Source of the DNA: Hermatobates lingyangjiaoensis
Lineage: Eukaryota; Arthropoda; Insecta; Hemiptera; Hermatobatidae
Direction of reading: 5' to 3'
Assembly: GCA_026182355.1 (NCBI GenBank)
Contig: JAPFBL010000070.1
Span: 1,041,501 to 1,105,500 of the forward strand
Length of the DNA stretch: 64,000 nt
The position numbers and the translations under genes were made by a program. Shown in pieces: positions 1 to 12,469 of this stretch. A model generated the notes under the pieces. The model made no database searches. It saw only the letters and a list, made by a program, of their open reading frames with translations, and was not told the origin of the DNA. Each line of letters opens with the position of its first letter. The first letter of the stretch is position 1.

Positions 1-46
1 ATTGTGGTTTGATCGTTGATTGTTATTTCACGTGTTTATGTGAAAT

Positions 47-80
<34 letters not shown>
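1..80 (+). mobile_element. PLE terminal repeat tail plus (TA)n
   Basis: Bases 1-50 match the 3' end of a Penelope-like terminal repeat that recurs near 25810, 35830 (reverse), 44740 (reverse), 47190 and 47850. It is recognised by the words GTGGTTTGATC and TTATTTCACGTGTTTATGTG. It runs directly into a (TA)n tract. Only the end of the element is inside the window. Confidence 0.6.
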
Positions 81-84
<4 letters not shown>

Positions 85-200
85 TCTTTCTCACTTCGTC
101 CTCTCCTCTAGTCTACTCCTGATGACGAACAACAGTTCGAAATATTGAATTCTGTAATTGTTCTTCTTATTCTTTTTTCTTTTTTCATGCTTTGTGTAAT
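81..200 (+). mobile_element. PLE terminal repeat with hammerhead-like core
   Basis: This family reappears in reverse at 2553-3000. The core CTGATGA at 119-125 is followed by a GAAC/GTTC hairpin with loop AACA (127-138) and then GAAA at 139-142, matching the order of a hammerhead ribozyme core. One extra pyrimidine lies between CTGATGA and the stem. The assignment to PLE rests on matching architecture with window copies that still hold PLE coding sequence. Confidence 0.55.
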
Positions 201-212
201 TTATATATATAT

Positions 213-467
213 AGTTCAATATAAACAAAGAAACAGAGAAATCAAAAGAACATACTTACAGTCTCTAATTTTCGGTTTGAACCGTCTTCAGGAGAGATAA
301 GAGAGGGAAACCAAGCGAGAGGGAGGCCGTCTCCGGTCTCCAACCGTCTCTGAACCAGTAGCTTGGTTTCCCTCTCTTATCTCTCCTGAAGACGGTTCAA
401 ACCGAAAATTAGAGACTGTAAGTGTGTTCTTTTGATTTTTCTATGTTTCTTTGTTTATATTGAACTA
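213..467. repeat. Palindromic pair of PLE ends
   Basis: Two inverted arms of roughly 110 bases flank a short centre (about 320-357). Each arm carries the PLE-type motif: minus strand at 270-291 and plus strand at 386-407, with CTGAAGA, a CGGTT/AACCG hairpin and AAA. Each motif is followed in its own direction by CTGTAAGTGTG. A second diverged copy of the same palindrome is at 25450-25680. (TA)n lies on both outer sides. Confidence 0.65.
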
Positions 468-499
468 TATTTGTCCATTTTGGATCGTATTTCCAACGA

Positions 500-580
500 A
501 AAAAAGTGTATATATATATATATATATACATATATAACAAGATTTCACAATAAACACATAAAATAACAATCATTATTCAA
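500..580 (-). mobile_element. (TA)n followed by PLE tail fragment
   Basis: A (TA)n array near 508-535 is followed by a reverse-strand fragment of the PLE family whose end opens this window, with words related to TTTATTGTGAAATC and GATTGTTATTT read on the minus strand. Confidence 0.5.
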
Positions 581-589
581 GGGATAGAA

Positions 590-2070
590 AGATGGGAAAA
601 GCCTTGTTAAGCTCCTGTAACAGGCTTGGCCTAAACGTCTACTATCCAGCAGTTCGAATGCACATAACAGCCATGACTGCTAGCACCATGGACTTAGCAA
701 TTGACCAACTCCAAGGCTCCGGCTATGAGGCTGGAAAAGATCCAGCAGCTCTCTTCTGATCACTCTCCAGTCCTCATGGAGTCCACAGGACTAGTAGTGC
801 AATGTCTCTCCATCAAACCCGTCGTTAGAGATTGGTAGCGGTTTTAAAGGACACTTAGCTACATGTCCTGCCCAACAGAGGTTAAGACACGGGCAAAAAT
901 AGACACAGAGGTTCGAAACTTAACTGACTCTATTCATGAGGCCCTTAAAAAATCACAAGCTGAAAGGAACAACACAGATAAAGCCATAATATAAACAAAT
1001 AGTAAATCTTATCTCATACAGAAATAAGGTCCAAAAACTTTGGAATAAGTATAAACTACCATCACTCAAAACTGTAGTGAATAAACTTAATAAACAAATT
1101 CTCTACAGGTTACAAGTTATGAGGGAAGAGACCCTCAATAAAAAAACTCGAAGAAATAGACAATACCCCAGAAGCGTGTCAGTTTCTGAGGAGATTGAGA
1201 GGTACTAAACAGACGACCGTTGCCCTCAAACACAAAAATAGCCTCTGTATTACTCCTCAGGAGATTGCAGAGGCATTCGCGGAGTCTTTAGGCGAATTAT
1301 ACCAAGAGAATGTTCTTAAACTCTTACCTTGTATATCTCCTCCGGAAGAGTCTATCTCTCTCAATATGGAAGAAATTAAAACCAAATTGAAAGGGCTCCC
1401 GAGGCGCAAAGCACCGGGTGCGGATGATGTAAATAACTACGTTCTGAAGCAGTCTCTGACCCTACACTCAAATGGTTGACCTCCATATTTAATGCTTGCA
1501 TTAAAATTGGTTACGTTCCTTCAGCCTGGAAACAGGCCAGGATAGTCATTCCCAAACCGGAAAAGAATCCAACTCTAGCCAGTAAGCTAATCCAACTACA
1601 TGCCTATAAGCTTGCTTAGTTCTCTAAGCAAGGTATTTGAGAAGGTCTTACTCAAACACGTATCCGAGTTTCTCCAATTCACAGACATCCAGTTTGGATA
1701 CAAAAAGGGACACGGGTGCGTTCAGTTACTGCGACACACCCTCAACTTCTTACACTACGCTAAGCAAAGAAAGCTTAGAACTTACCCTAGCCATCGACCT
1801 TAACAAGGCCTTTGATTGCGTCTGGCACGAAGGCATTGTTAAGAAACTAGGAGACGCTGGACTTCTTTGATTGTTCCAAAGGATCGTTTACTCTTATCTA
1901 ATTGAACGATTCTTTAGAGTCAAAGTCAGAGACACTTTATCCTCGCAGTACAAGGTAGAGGGGGGTTCCTCAAGGGAACTGTGCAGCCCTTTCTTCTACC
2001 TACATCGGAATGAACATGTGATGCAATCAATAAAGTTGCATTGCTTCAATGCAATGAAGTTGCTATCACA
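590..2070 (+). pseudogene. Decayed Jockey-type LINE (EN-RT)
   Basis: Broken pieces of one non-LTR retrotransposon polyprotein lie in order on the + strand. Bases 600-800 give endonuclease-like remnants. At 1195-1479 the linker before the reverse transcriptase includes LKGLPRRKAPGADDV, like the usual K-APG-D-I motif. At 1600-1803 the sequence reads MPISLLSSLSKVFEKVL and then QFGYKKGHGC. At 1637-1870 a different frame gives LAIDLNKAFDCVWHEGI, the first catalytic region of a Jockey/R1-type RT, and 1871-2074 reads SYLIERFFRVKV. The catalytic FADD block is missing and at least three frameshifts separate the pieces, so it is non-functional. A CR1-like or other LINE relative is possible. Confidence 0.8.
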
Positions 2071-2122
2071 ATGAAAAGAAAACTAAAAATCGTTTTTTCC
2101 TTTTTCTATTGTGGTTTAAGCT

Positions 2123-2520
2123 TCATTATATAATATATATATATTATATATATATATATATATTGCACACACATGTGAGTGTGTGTAGGTGTGTGAATAC
2201 AACTATAAAGACAAATTTGTTTGAAGCAGTTGAATATAAGTATGTGATACTGCTTGTAACAGTAATATCATGCAAATAGTGTCCTTCTAGAAAAATTTGT
2301 TTTCGGACTTGCCTGTATTCTAAACAAAGTTGACTAATTAAACAGACCGGCAAATTCGGTTTCACCTCAGTTGGCCTGGTTAGAATTCCATTGCTGTTTT
2401 CAATGCAATGATTATCGGATTTTCTAAATAATTAGGTTTGTTTAAATTGCATTCAATATAATAACTATATATTTATAATTAAACCAAATGTGATAATTAT
2501 TCAATATAATAACTATATTA

Positions 2521-2552
<32 letters not shown>
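2123..2552. repeat. (TA)n arrays around AT-rich spacer
   Basis: TA arrays at about 2123-2162 and 2517-2552 flank AT-rich DNA with a short CACACA/GTGTGT stretch. No coding signal was seen; the reading frames here translate repeat sequence. Confidence 0.6.
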
Positions 2553-3059
2553 ACTTTAAATTACACAAAGCACGACACAGAAAAGAGAATACAAAGAAAA
2601 CTTACAGAATTCAATATTTCGAACTGTTGTTCGTCATCAGGAGAGTAGACTAGTAGAGAGGACGAAGTGAGAGAGATCTCCCCACGTCGAAGAACGGAGC
2701 GCGAATGAAGAAAAAGAGTCAACCGAAGAGAGCAGCACTAGCGTAAAAAAGGAGCTAGGCACTAAACGTCGGAGAACGGAGAAAGCAAAAACAATAGATA
2801 AAGTTATAAAATTAAAAATTATAAAAAAGGAAATAATAATAAAAATAAATAAATAAATAAATAAAAGAAAAAATATATATAATAAAAAAAGGGGAAAAAA
2901 ATAATCAAATAAAAAAAATATATATATGAATATGAATATATAAGTTAAAAATAAAAGGAAAAACAAATAAAAGTTAACGCTTCTGATTTAAACCGGGATC
3001 TGATCGGGCCCCCAATAACCATATGTGGGCCTCCTCAGACGCTCTTAATGTCAAACTAA

Positions 3060-3060
<1 letters not shown>
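2553..3060 (-). mobile_element. PLE terminal repeat, reverse copy
   Basis: Reverse-strand copy of the family at 81-200. The hammerhead-like core lies at 2617-2640 on the minus strand (CTGATGA, GAAC/GTTC hairpin, GAAA). It continues into purine-rich sequence around 2700-2990 with no intact protein. A (TA)n tract follows at 3060. Confidence 0.55.
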
Positions 3061-3090
<30 letters not shown>

Positions 3091-3116
3091 TTATATATTA
3101 TATTATATATTATATA

Positions 3117-4510
3117 CTAGCAAATGTACCCGTCTTTGACGGAATCAAAAATTCTATTATTCTTGGTATTCCAAAATATCAATTATAGTATTATACTAAT
3201 ACTATAATTAGAAATTATAGAATAGTAGAAAACACCATTATTAGTACAGTGTTAAACAAATGCCTCTGTATACACTACATTAGCTGTCTGCCCTTCAGGT
3301 TCATGGAAGAACAATCAGTTGAAACCTCTGACTATTGAGCAAGTAAACTACAGTTGACCATGTGAGAAAAACTTGGTTTCGCTAACTTGAATTCCTGCGT
3401 TAGATAAAGTCTCCCTTTGCGACTTAGTTAACGTCATTGCGAAATAGACTCTGAGGGGACCTTGCAATCATTTGAATGGAGACAGACAGTGGCTCGGAAT
3501 CAATGGTATGCGTGGTATACACACAGACTCCCCAATACCACATCCAGTCATTATGTCCGCCTCTATGGCATATCTGTGTAGGGCACGAACTCAGAGTCGT
3601 GTCCCGTTGCACAGATTTTGGGTCACTCATGTTTCGTATTATCAAATTTGTTACTGCTATAAATTGCAGCATCATTGGTGCTCCTACTTTAAGTTTTTAC
3701 TCATGAGCAGGCAGTCCAGGAGAAATAAATTCAGAGTCAAGAAATTCAATTAGATAATGAACTGCTTCTTCATCACTAATCCAATCTCTTTACTGACTTG
3801 TAAGTTCTTTCCTCGGCTTCATATAGCGTAAGAACATTGTTGATTTCTCATGCCTGTTCATATTAAGAGTTGAGAATTGCTCGTTTACAAAACTATTTAT
3901 TCGTATTAGATAGTACATCCTCAACTCTGGGAAACTCTGGTACCTTTTCAAAGATGTCAAATACGCAATATATTCATATGCTCAATTGAAATTAAAATCA
4001 ACTAACAATACCTACTTGCCACACCTGTGTATTTTCAAAACAAACTTGTCTGTAAAGTTAGGAAAATACAGCTAAAAGCCCCATAACTTCGCTTCTGTAC
4101 TGAATTAATAATATATTTAGAGCCCATATTTTAAGTTAGGCACACACAAATCCAGTGTCAATGTTTCAGCTCGCTATGTCTTATGGTGGCTGAGTTTACT
4201 TGTGACAAACATTTTTGCGTTAAACGTCCATAACTTCACTTCTACGTTGAATTTCCAATCAATTCATAGCCTATATTTTAAGTTAGACCTACACAAATCT
4301 ACTGTAAAAGTTTCAGCTTTATATGTCTTATGGTAGCTGAGTTTACCTGTGACAAAGTTTTGCGGACAAACCGACAAACCGACAAACCGACAAACCGGCA
4401 GAAATTTTTCTAAGGGTGGATTCGGTTTCTCCAATGTATGAAACGTAAAGAAAACTTGAAATGAGTCAGTTCTAAGCAATGTACAGACAAAATCATTATT
4501 TTATTTATAA

Positions 4511-4513
<3 letters not shown>
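3117..4513 (-). mobile_element. Helitron, non-autonomous, with helicase remnant
   Basis: Read on the minus strand, the element begins with TC (TCTTTATAAATAAA) after an A. It ends in GCTAG before a T, with a perfect CCGTC-AAA-GACGG hairpin 13 bases upstream. These are the expected Helitron ends: 5' TC, 3' hairpin plus CTRR, and insertion between A and T. The interior near 3330-3680 is the decayed C-terminal helicase (Pif1-like) region shared with the better copy at 52571-53783. The TC end holds short tandem CCGAC/CAAAC units near 4360-4400. Length is about 1.4 kb. Related copies lie at 13588, 19178 and 52571. Confidence 0.8.
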
Positions 4514-4551
<38 letters not shown>

Positions 4552-5539
4552 TAAACCCCAGATGTGATTATTAATTATATTTTCTTGCACAGGAGTAAGC
4601 CGTTTGCATATTTATTTCACTACCGTTACTCTCTAGAAGCTATGATTAAGCAGACTTAAACTTGATAGAACTTGATTATCAAGTTTCAAAAGGGATTTGC
4701 AAGTTGAATTGTATATTGATGGAACTGTAATACAATCCAACTAATGGACTATCCATTGGAAAGCTCAGCTTTTTAAATCTTCTACTCCTGATTACGTGAA
4801 ATTATTTTACACTTTCCTTTATTTAAGCTAACGACTTCAAAAAGAGAAAATTTTCTTTTTTAAACTTGTTCCTTGTTTTACCACATCTTAATTATTTTTT
4901 TGAATTTTTTATTTATAAAATATTGTATTATAACGAAAAAGGAAAAAATAACTCTGAGTCATTTACAGATTGTCAGAAAATTTTTTATTTCCTTTTTTTA
5001 GAAGTTTTTTTATTTTATTTTTTATAATTTTAAGTTTAAATTTAAGAGGTGTGATCAAAAATGAAAGCGTTTAAATTTGAATGCCACATAAAAACAACAA
5101 ATGGCTATAATGTCGAAATTGTGAACATATGATCGTGAGGAGTGTACCTACACAATAACAAAAATTTTGAAATTTGAGTTTTTAGAGAGTGCGAAATTCA
5201 AAAATCCATCTTACTTTTTTATCATATCTCGTATATATGTCATCTATTCTAAAATGTTTAAAGACATTTATTAAATACATTCACATTGTTAGAATGACAG
5301 ACTTAGTAAATTTAATATGATTGGATAAATCTTTCTTACCTCGTAAAAAGTTGTTCTACTTGTTTGACCAGTTTACCTGCACCAGATATTTATGAGTCAA
5401 GACAGATTTATTTAAAAATATCAGTTCAAATCACTGAAAGTTCAAGTCATTGAACTTTCACTTTTTAAAAACAAAAGACAATAAAGTCTAGGGACATCAG
5501 GAGACATGAACTGTTCCTGGGACAATACTTCAACTTATT
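4514..5539. other. AT-rich DNA without recognised genes
   Basis: A (TA)n tract at 4514-4545 is followed by AT-rich sequence with no convincing exon or repeat that I can identify. Confidence 0.5.
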
Positions 5540-6720
5540 CAAAATGTTTCTCTTTAAAGTTAATAGATAAAATGAAGTCAAAAAAGATGCAATATTTACT
5601 TTTCAAACAAACTGGTGACACTAAGGTAAACTAAATAGTAATGTAAATTTTCTTTTTTCAGAGCTGAATATAAAATTTTATCTCAGATTTGTCAGATTGA
5701 TAAATCCTTAAATTCAGGAATTATGTAAAATCTATTAAATCAAGTATTGCTAAGCCTTCGATTATGAATTTTAATCAAGGTGATTAATTTTTCCTCAGAT
5801 GCTCATAGGATTTGTAACTAATTTGCAAAATATTTCTCTCGTGTTTTTTTTCAACCTTGTTTGTTCACCTATTCCTTATAAAGTAATAGTTATAATATAT
5901 ATTTTTACAGTCATAATGTCACATCTGAAGAAACTGAAAGTAAAATTCCTAAATTAGATAATACTAAATCTCCTAGTCGTAACTATATCTCTCCAATCTC
6001 TGTTAAACAATGTTCTCCCAATTTAATTGCTCCCGTTCTTTATAAATACGATTAATCCTTCAATATAAGTACTTTATCTTGGTTCTGAAAGGATTTAATT
6101 GTGTTATTTTAAGTTATTTCAAGGCTGATGGTAAATCACAAATAAAATTATAGGACAATATCAATCCATATTTTTAAAATATTTGACTTGTAAACTAGTA
6201 AATACTAGTAAACTGTGCAAAGGTAACAATAAATATATTATTTCTTAACAATATAGTTTTTATCTCAATAGGTCAACGCCTAATACGCTTTCTTTTCAAA
6301 ATTACAACTTGAATTCTACGAACTATGGTTTACAGGTTTATGCAACTTATAGTGATTTTGCTAAATTAGATTATGTTATACTGTTGTTAAAATAGCAGAC
6401 TGCTGGTATTTTCGCAGAGATTTTTGACTGGCTGTAAATTTTCTTTGCGTTCCGAAAGAATATTGTTAAAGTTAAAACATTAAAGAGGTTAAAGTTTGAT
6501 TTATTTATAATTCGGCATCAATTCTAACCATGGACAAGGTATATTACATTTTTTCGGATTATTAGCATGGTGTCCACAGAAGGTCACCAACCGAAGAACT
6601 GACTTCACTTAAATACCATGATACAATGGGAAATGATGCCGTTGACATGACTATGGTATACAATTTCAAATGGTCACTCTTTTCAATTTTAAATAAAATT
6701 TAAAAATAAAAATATGAATC
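5540..6720 (+). pseudogene. Very decayed LINE reverse transcriptase
   Basis: Several frames carry LINE-like words in the right order. ICNLFAKYFS-like sequence near 5810-5850 resembles the pre-RT linker. A stop-free stretch at about 5913-6052 ends IAPVLYKYD. VYATYSDFAK with a degraded catalytic region follows near 6335-6370, then a WL-SxR-like region near 6425-6465. Frames change repeatedly and stops are common. A Jockey-like origin fits best, but divergence is high enough that other LINE clades cannot be excluded. Confidence 0.45.
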
Positions 6721-6840
6721 ACTCGACCAAAGAAAATTAATTCAAGTATCAATTTCATCTAAATGTATTAACATTGAACTTTTGATCAGACTTTTGCCTG
6801 TATCGGATGCACAGACGGACTAAGAGTAACTCTGTTTCTA

Positions 6841-7115
6841 CGGACCAGGTTAGCTCAGTGGTAAGATACTCGTCCCTGAACTGGTAGGTCCGGGGTTCGC
6901 CTCCCATTCTGTTAAGCGATTAATTCACGTGGGAGGCAAATAAATCTTAGCACATCATTCCTCGAGAGGACATTAAACCGTCGGTCCCGAGTGATGGCAG
7001 GTACTCTTTAAAGATCCTGACTCTATATACACTTGAATGAGGCAAAATTTAGACTCCCAATCTGCTTGAATGAGCATTGGACGGCTGACTTTGTCAGTCC
7101 CTTAGCCCTATACAA
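6841..7115 (+). mobile_element. tRNA-derived SINE
   Basis: A tRNA-like head has an A box (TAGCTCAGTGGTAAGA) and a B box (GGGGTTCGCCTCCC). The family body follows, with GAGGACATTAAACCGTCGG and GGCAGGTACTC, ending in an A-rich tail near 7105. It lacks the CAACCTAACCT tail of the full-length copies, which marks a 3' subfamily. About 15 relatives lie in this window. Confidence 0.8.
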
Positions 7116-8610
7116 AAAAAAAAATAAAAATAAAAGTAACTCTCCCACCCATGCTAGAGCGCATGGAACCAAATGACTAAAACACCAATATTTTTGTTTT
7201 GTTGTTTTTTTCAAATGCCTTCATTTACAGGCGGTTACTTTTTGTTTCTGTTCTAAAGGTGCAAAATTGAGCTAATTTATTATTTGACACCAATTTAAAA
7301 CACCAAAACTATATATTGAATAAAAAATAAAAAAGAGCATTTATTAAATAAAAACTTGTTCTATTTAATAAATTTTATACTTTAAAATAATTTGTATTCA
7401 TATTTTAAAATATGTTTAATAAAATAACATAATATAGTTTTCAATGAGATGTAGTTTATGCAAAGTTAATTTAGATCAAAGTTAAATGAGTGGAGTAAGA
7501 GAGAAGATAGTTTACCTGCAAAAGCAGAAATTTGAATATTTATTAAGGGATAGGCGAGTTTGTTATTATGCAGTTGGATAATTTACGGGTTGTTCATGAA
7601 CGATTTAACCAGAGATTGCCTACATTTCGTTAAAGTTTAAATAATCAGTTAATATGACAGTGTATTAAGTTATAAAGTTGCACTTCAAATACAGAATATT
7701 ACTTTAAAAAAAAAACATTTTAATTTATATTTATAATGAAATAGATAAGAATTAATTTAGATATGCAAAGGCATTATCTTACTAAAATCAAATTAGAAAT
7801 TATCGCAACAATAACTGAAATACAGATTTTAAAAAAACCTTATTTATTACCCTTTTTTTTTTTCGATAAGGGCTGGAGTAAAAAGAAAGCTCTCTTGTGC
7901 TGATACCTCAAGGGAATATTCCCTATCCGTTGTGATAAATCCCCGCCTCTTTTTAAAAAAAGAAAGTATTTAATGAGGACATTTTCGAATTGTTTCAAAC
8001 ACATATTCACAGTAAAATATTCTATGTTTTGCCGTAACTCAAAGGACTTGTACCTTCCTTTGTCATATTGTGTTTTCAATTACTAAGCAATAACTACTTC
8101 TAATTTTTCGAGGCAAAAACTTCATCGTGATAAATGCTCCAGAGTTTGAGTAACATTCAATCGAAAAGATTTATGCAGATAGAGTTACATGTAATGAGAG
8201 ACTGACTCTATTACGTGTAAATAGAGTCTAATTTTTTGTAAAATATATAGTTATATATTTTTACATATACCTAAAAAAAAAGGCTATAAAAAGTAAGCCT
8301 CAGTCTTCTTACTTAGGCTTGAACTTCTAGAGCAGAATATCTCATACTGTGGATCGCGTGTAGAATCTGAGTGGGCTTTAAAAAATTGTTGAAGGGGTTT
8401 TAGCATCTATTAACAACTTGAAATAGTTCAAGACTTTCAATGTTTGGCTGATTGTTTTATCAAGAAGTAGGTTCTATTCACAAAATTAACTAATCAAGAG
8501 TTGGTCATGTTTCAGTCAAATTATTTCGAAAAGCAAAATTTTGAAATAAAGTACAATTCATAAATTCTTTACCATTGGAACTATTGCATATTGAAGTTAA
8601 TGTCAACTCA
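7116..8610. other. AT-rich DNA without recognised genes
   Basis: No protein, RNA or repeat was recognised. The open frames at 7840-8079 (minus) and 7023-7214 (minus) have AT-driven composition and no known motif. Confidence 0.45.
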
Positions 8611-8920
8611 GGGACAAGGTTAGCCTGCCTATGCCAACATGCTCACCTCTGAACTGGTAAGTCCAGGGTTCAATACCCACTTTGGTCTTCTATTTATTCA
8701 CGCTAGAGGTGAATAAATCTCAGCACGTCATCGTTCGGAGAGGATATTAAGCCATCAGTCCCGAGCCTGTATTATTGTCAGGTACTCGTTAAAGATTACT
8801 ACTCTAAATTCACTTGAGTTAGGACTCCCAATGTAGAATAACTTTTCATTGTGTAGTATCACAAAGACCACTGCTCGGCCTATGCCTTTTCTTTGAGTGG
8901 CCGTCACTGCAACCTAACCT
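8611..8920 (+). mobile_element. tRNA-derived SINE, near full length
   Basis: The tRNA-like head is decayed (AAGGTTAGCC, CCAGGGTTCAATACCC). It is followed by the body (GAGAGGATATTAAGCCATC, GTCAGGTACTCGTTAAAGAT), the TATCACAAAG block and the ACTGCAACCTAACCT end. Confidence 0.8.
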
Positions 8921-9471
8921 GATCAATGTCAACTCGATTATTGAACTAAGTAAGAAACAGATTCATCCTTTTCACAACTCTCACTGAAAATGTAATTTGG
9001 AAGTATTTTTCTTTCTTTTATTAATATTGTTACCCAGTAAAGTTAAGTAAGTTGCCAATAGCTAGGTTCATGAACAATGGGTCGCCAATCTAAAAAGTCT
9101 GCGACCACTCTTCTAGAGCAATGTCGATCACTACCCGATCGGTGATTCGATTAATCTAGTAGGCTCAAGTTTTAGTGGTAGATAACACATTTAATTATCT
9201 ACAGACATACAAATAAAACTTTCTAGCTATGATAAAATTGGAAATAAACTTGGCCAGTCCTATAGAAGCGTAATTTTAATCTTCCAACAAGCTATGTAAT
9301 AACTAAATGAGATTAGATAACTCTGAGATTCATTCTGATAAATAGATTAAACAATAAATTGCTTATATCCATTCCCAGTATAATATTATATCTATTATGA
9401 AACTATAGTAAATATCGTAAAATAAATTGACATGCGATTACAATAAGGGAATGATTCAAACGTTTTTTTAT

Positions 9472-9818
9472 ACATGGTCGGCGCAAGGGGCCAGGCTAGC
9501 TCAGTGGTTACGTGCTCACCTCTGAACTGATAGGATCGGGGTTCGATCCTCACCTGGCCCTCGATTTATTGACGCGGGAGGTGAATAAATCTGAGCGCGT
9601 CGTCCCTCGGAGAAGGACGTTAAACCATCGGTCCCAAGCCTGTACGATGTCAGGTACTCGTTAAAGATCCCTACTCTAAATACATTTGAGTTAGGCAAAA
9701 TTTAGGACTCCCAATGTAGAATCAATCATCATTGTGTGGTATCACAAAGGGCCAATGCTCGGCCGACGTGTGTTCCCTTCTGGAACTGCCACTGCAACCT
9801 AACCTACATGGTCGGCGC
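9472..9818 (+). mobile_element. Full-length SINE with 13-bp target duplication
   Basis: The best SINE copy occupies 9485-9805 (321 bp). It has an intact A box (CTAGCTCAGTGGTTA), a B box (GGGGTTCGATCC), the central GGACGTTAAACCATCGGTCC block and the CAACCTAACCT end. It is flanked by perfect direct repeats ACATGGTCGGCGC at 9472-9484 and 9806-9818, showing retrotransposition into a PLE end. The small minus-strand frame here is antisense SINE. Confidence 0.92.
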
Positions 9819-10075
9819 GTTTTGAACACTTGATGTTCATCTTCAGATTACATCAACCTTAGTAAGGTGATCCTAGCTGTTCAATGAGTCCTATGACGCT
9901 GACTGCCCCATGTGTGACATGATTACTTCTCTGCGTGTTCTACATCTATGATCCTAGAACTCTATGAAGACTCAACAACACCTTACTAAGGCAGATTTAA
10001 CCTGAGGATGAACATCAAGTGTTCGAAATGCGTCGACATTGAATAAAATCTTATGTGTGCAGACTTAGTGATTCA
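9806..10075. repeat. PLE-end palindrome
   Basis: The left arm (about 9818-9875, minus) and right arm (about 9985-10050, plus) are inverted. Both carry the GAACA...TGTTCGAAA hairpin next to CTGAAGA or CTGAGGA-like sequence and share CCTTAGTAAGG words. The SINE at 9485-9805 is inserted at the left arm. Confidence 0.6.
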
Positions 10076-11354
10076 ATCTCTTGTTCGAATCAGAGTAAAT
10101 GTAACACATAAATGACTCATGAAAAAAATGTATAACCTTAAGATTTAAAATTTCTACCATACTTTAATTCAGAAGTATCGAGCATTTTATGAAACTTAAT
10201 GAAAGTATAACAATTTAAACCATTTGTTATAGCTGAAATACTCATGATTACAATAGTTGGTTATAAAGTTGTCTACATCAGTGGCGTACCGTGACATCCT
10301 GTTGCAGCATGCAAATGATGTTTTAGAAGAGATACTTAACTAAAGTCAGAGGTATAGCAAGGGAGAGGGGAGGCACGTGCCGGGGTGCGGCAACATTTTG
10401 AGGGAGTAGAAATAGAAAATAGAAAAAATTCAAATAATAGAAAGCTTACAAAAAATTATCTTTCTATTATTGCAGTAATATTGTGAATATATAATATATG
10501 TGAATATATAAGCATACAAACTGGATTTATAGGCTTTGACATTTGGTGGTGTCATAAGGGTGGAAAGTGAGCTCCATCGTTTATATGGCACCCATTTACA
10601 TAGTATCGTATCAATCACTAATAACTGAACAATCAAAACTTAGAAACCTTAAGTTTTTCTCCACTTAACTTTCTTAGTATCGCGGTTTTGAATGACTATT
10701 TGACATCGTATAGCCTTGGGACTGCGAGCTTTGCATCCTTTCCGAGGACGGTATTAACAATACTCCAATTTCCCAAGTGAAAAATTTACGGTATGACCAA
10801 AATTCAAACCTGTAATCTTCATACTAATGGTGAACAACTTTGGCCCTTTTTTTAATTCTAAAGGCTTCATTCTAAAGTCCATACTAAAGTTTTTTCCTTT
10901 TTAAATGAATCTGACCCACATTATTCATACGTGGTATTTACTCATACGTGATAATTATGAACAAAATCTGTATTTTGCTTTTCCTAATTAATAAAATTAT
11001 AAAAATAAATGTGAACAGAAAGTAAAAAAAGCTATCAATAAAAGAGTAGGCAAACTCTGGCAAAAAAAGCGAAGGACAGAATTTTAAAAAATAATTAAAA
11101 GTTTTACTGTTAGTCCTTATTTTTTCATTGTCTTAATTTAATTTTTAATTAATTTTTCTTGCTATCTTGTTATAGGATTATATAATAATTTTGAATTAAA
11201 ATAAAGTTGATAATATTATTAATTTAGCCAACTAAGAAAAGTTTTTGAAAGATATTAGAATATTCGAATGAATTAATTGGTAGATGTGTAAGTCAAAGAT
11301 ATCAATTATGTGTTCCCATGCTCAGATTTTACCAGAAATATCCAGAAAAAGTAT
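10076..11354. other. AT-rich DNA; possible transposon tips
   Basis: Mostly unrecognised. CAGTGGCGTACC at 10281 and CAGAGGTATAGC followed by a G-rich stretch at about 10347-10395 resemble hAT-type termini. No matching opposite ends or target duplications were found. Confidence 0.3.
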
Positions 11355-11500
11355 ACAATTTTTTACTTTACTATTAGCAAAGTATAGTGATCGTGAAAAA
11401 ATTCAATCTCGAAATTTTGACGGAATTATATGTTTTGAAGTCCCAAAAGTTGTTTTAAGAAGTTTTTTCAATGATGTCTCTGTGTGTGTGGGTGGGTAGG
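11355..11500 (+). repeat. Dispersed repeat (copy 1 of 2)
   Basis: About 135 bases, from ACTTTACTATTAGCAAAGTA through a GACGGAATTA block to a TGTGTGTGGGTGGG end, match 31514-31660 closely by eye. It may be a transposon terminal part; the family is not recognised. The overlapping reading frames do not look like a gene. Confidence 0.6.
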
Positions 11501-12465
11501 TGAGTGTGTTACCATTGCTTGTTACAATTCTACGGTCCAGAATCTTTGATGGATCAAGTTGATATTTTACACAAAAATAGGCCCCATAGTATAGATGATC
11601 CTAATTGTCTGGGAAGAATGACACATGACGAGAAAGTCACTTTTTTTTGCCAAAAACCGGTTTTTAGAAAACACTTTTTTCTCCTAAACTGCTAACTCCA
11701 GAGCTTTAAAATTTTGGCATTATCTTTGAAGTTACAAATGGAATAAACTAAAAATATATTCAAAATTTTAAAACAACGGAAAATATTTTTTTTTCAATAA
11801 AATTTAAACATTTTGACTTACAAATCAATCTCAAACATTATAAGAGTGATACAAACCATACTGTTTGACAGATCAAAATGAAACGATGACTACAAATAGA
11901 ACATCATGTGGAGGCTGAGTTGAGATATTTTTTTCCAAAATTGCGTTCTACAAAGGAGCGTTAGAATTCGATTTCTGTTTTCAGAAAATGTTGTATTGTC
12001 GCTAAATGGCTCATTAAAAAATCGAGAAAATTTGACCAAAAATGGAACAAAAAATTAGGAATGCATAAAAAAAATAAATAAAATTTCAGTTCATAGCAAA
12101 GAGCAATAAAGCTATAAAAACTGTTTGTTTATCCTAGACTAAGGGATCATCTGCTATACTTGTCGAATTTTTGATATTTTGTTACAATGTTTACATTGAC
12201 ATAGAAATTTTTTGACTGATTCCACTGAAATAAAATTGATATTTTAAAGGAAAAATTGAAATAATTTTTTGAATTATAAGAGATATAAGAGGAAAATAAT
12301 ATTTTTACATGAAAAAAAATAACCGCCAATAAACATAAATAAATTACCTTTTCTTCCATGGCATGATGGATTTATCTCATAAATGCTTTAATAAATCTAT
12401 ATATTCCACTCTAAAGCAAAACTTAATATCAGTTATAGTTACATTGTCTTTGTGAATTAAGACAA
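11501..12465. other. AT-rich DNA without recognised genes
   Basis: No exon or known element was recognised. A CCAAAAACCGGTTTTTAG word near 11649 resembles the CCGGTTTT-rich tip next to the hAT relic at 48200. Confidence 0.4.
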
Positions 12466-12469
12466 CTAG

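Noticed and set aside
9485..9560. Possible genuine tRNA gene
   Set aside because: The A and B boxes belong to a SINE head: the body, tail and target duplication follow, and the cloverleaf acceptor stem is not complete.
10281..10395. hAT transposon termini (CAGTGGCGTA-like words)
   Set aside because: No opposite inverted end or 8-bp duplication was found, so kept only as a remark.
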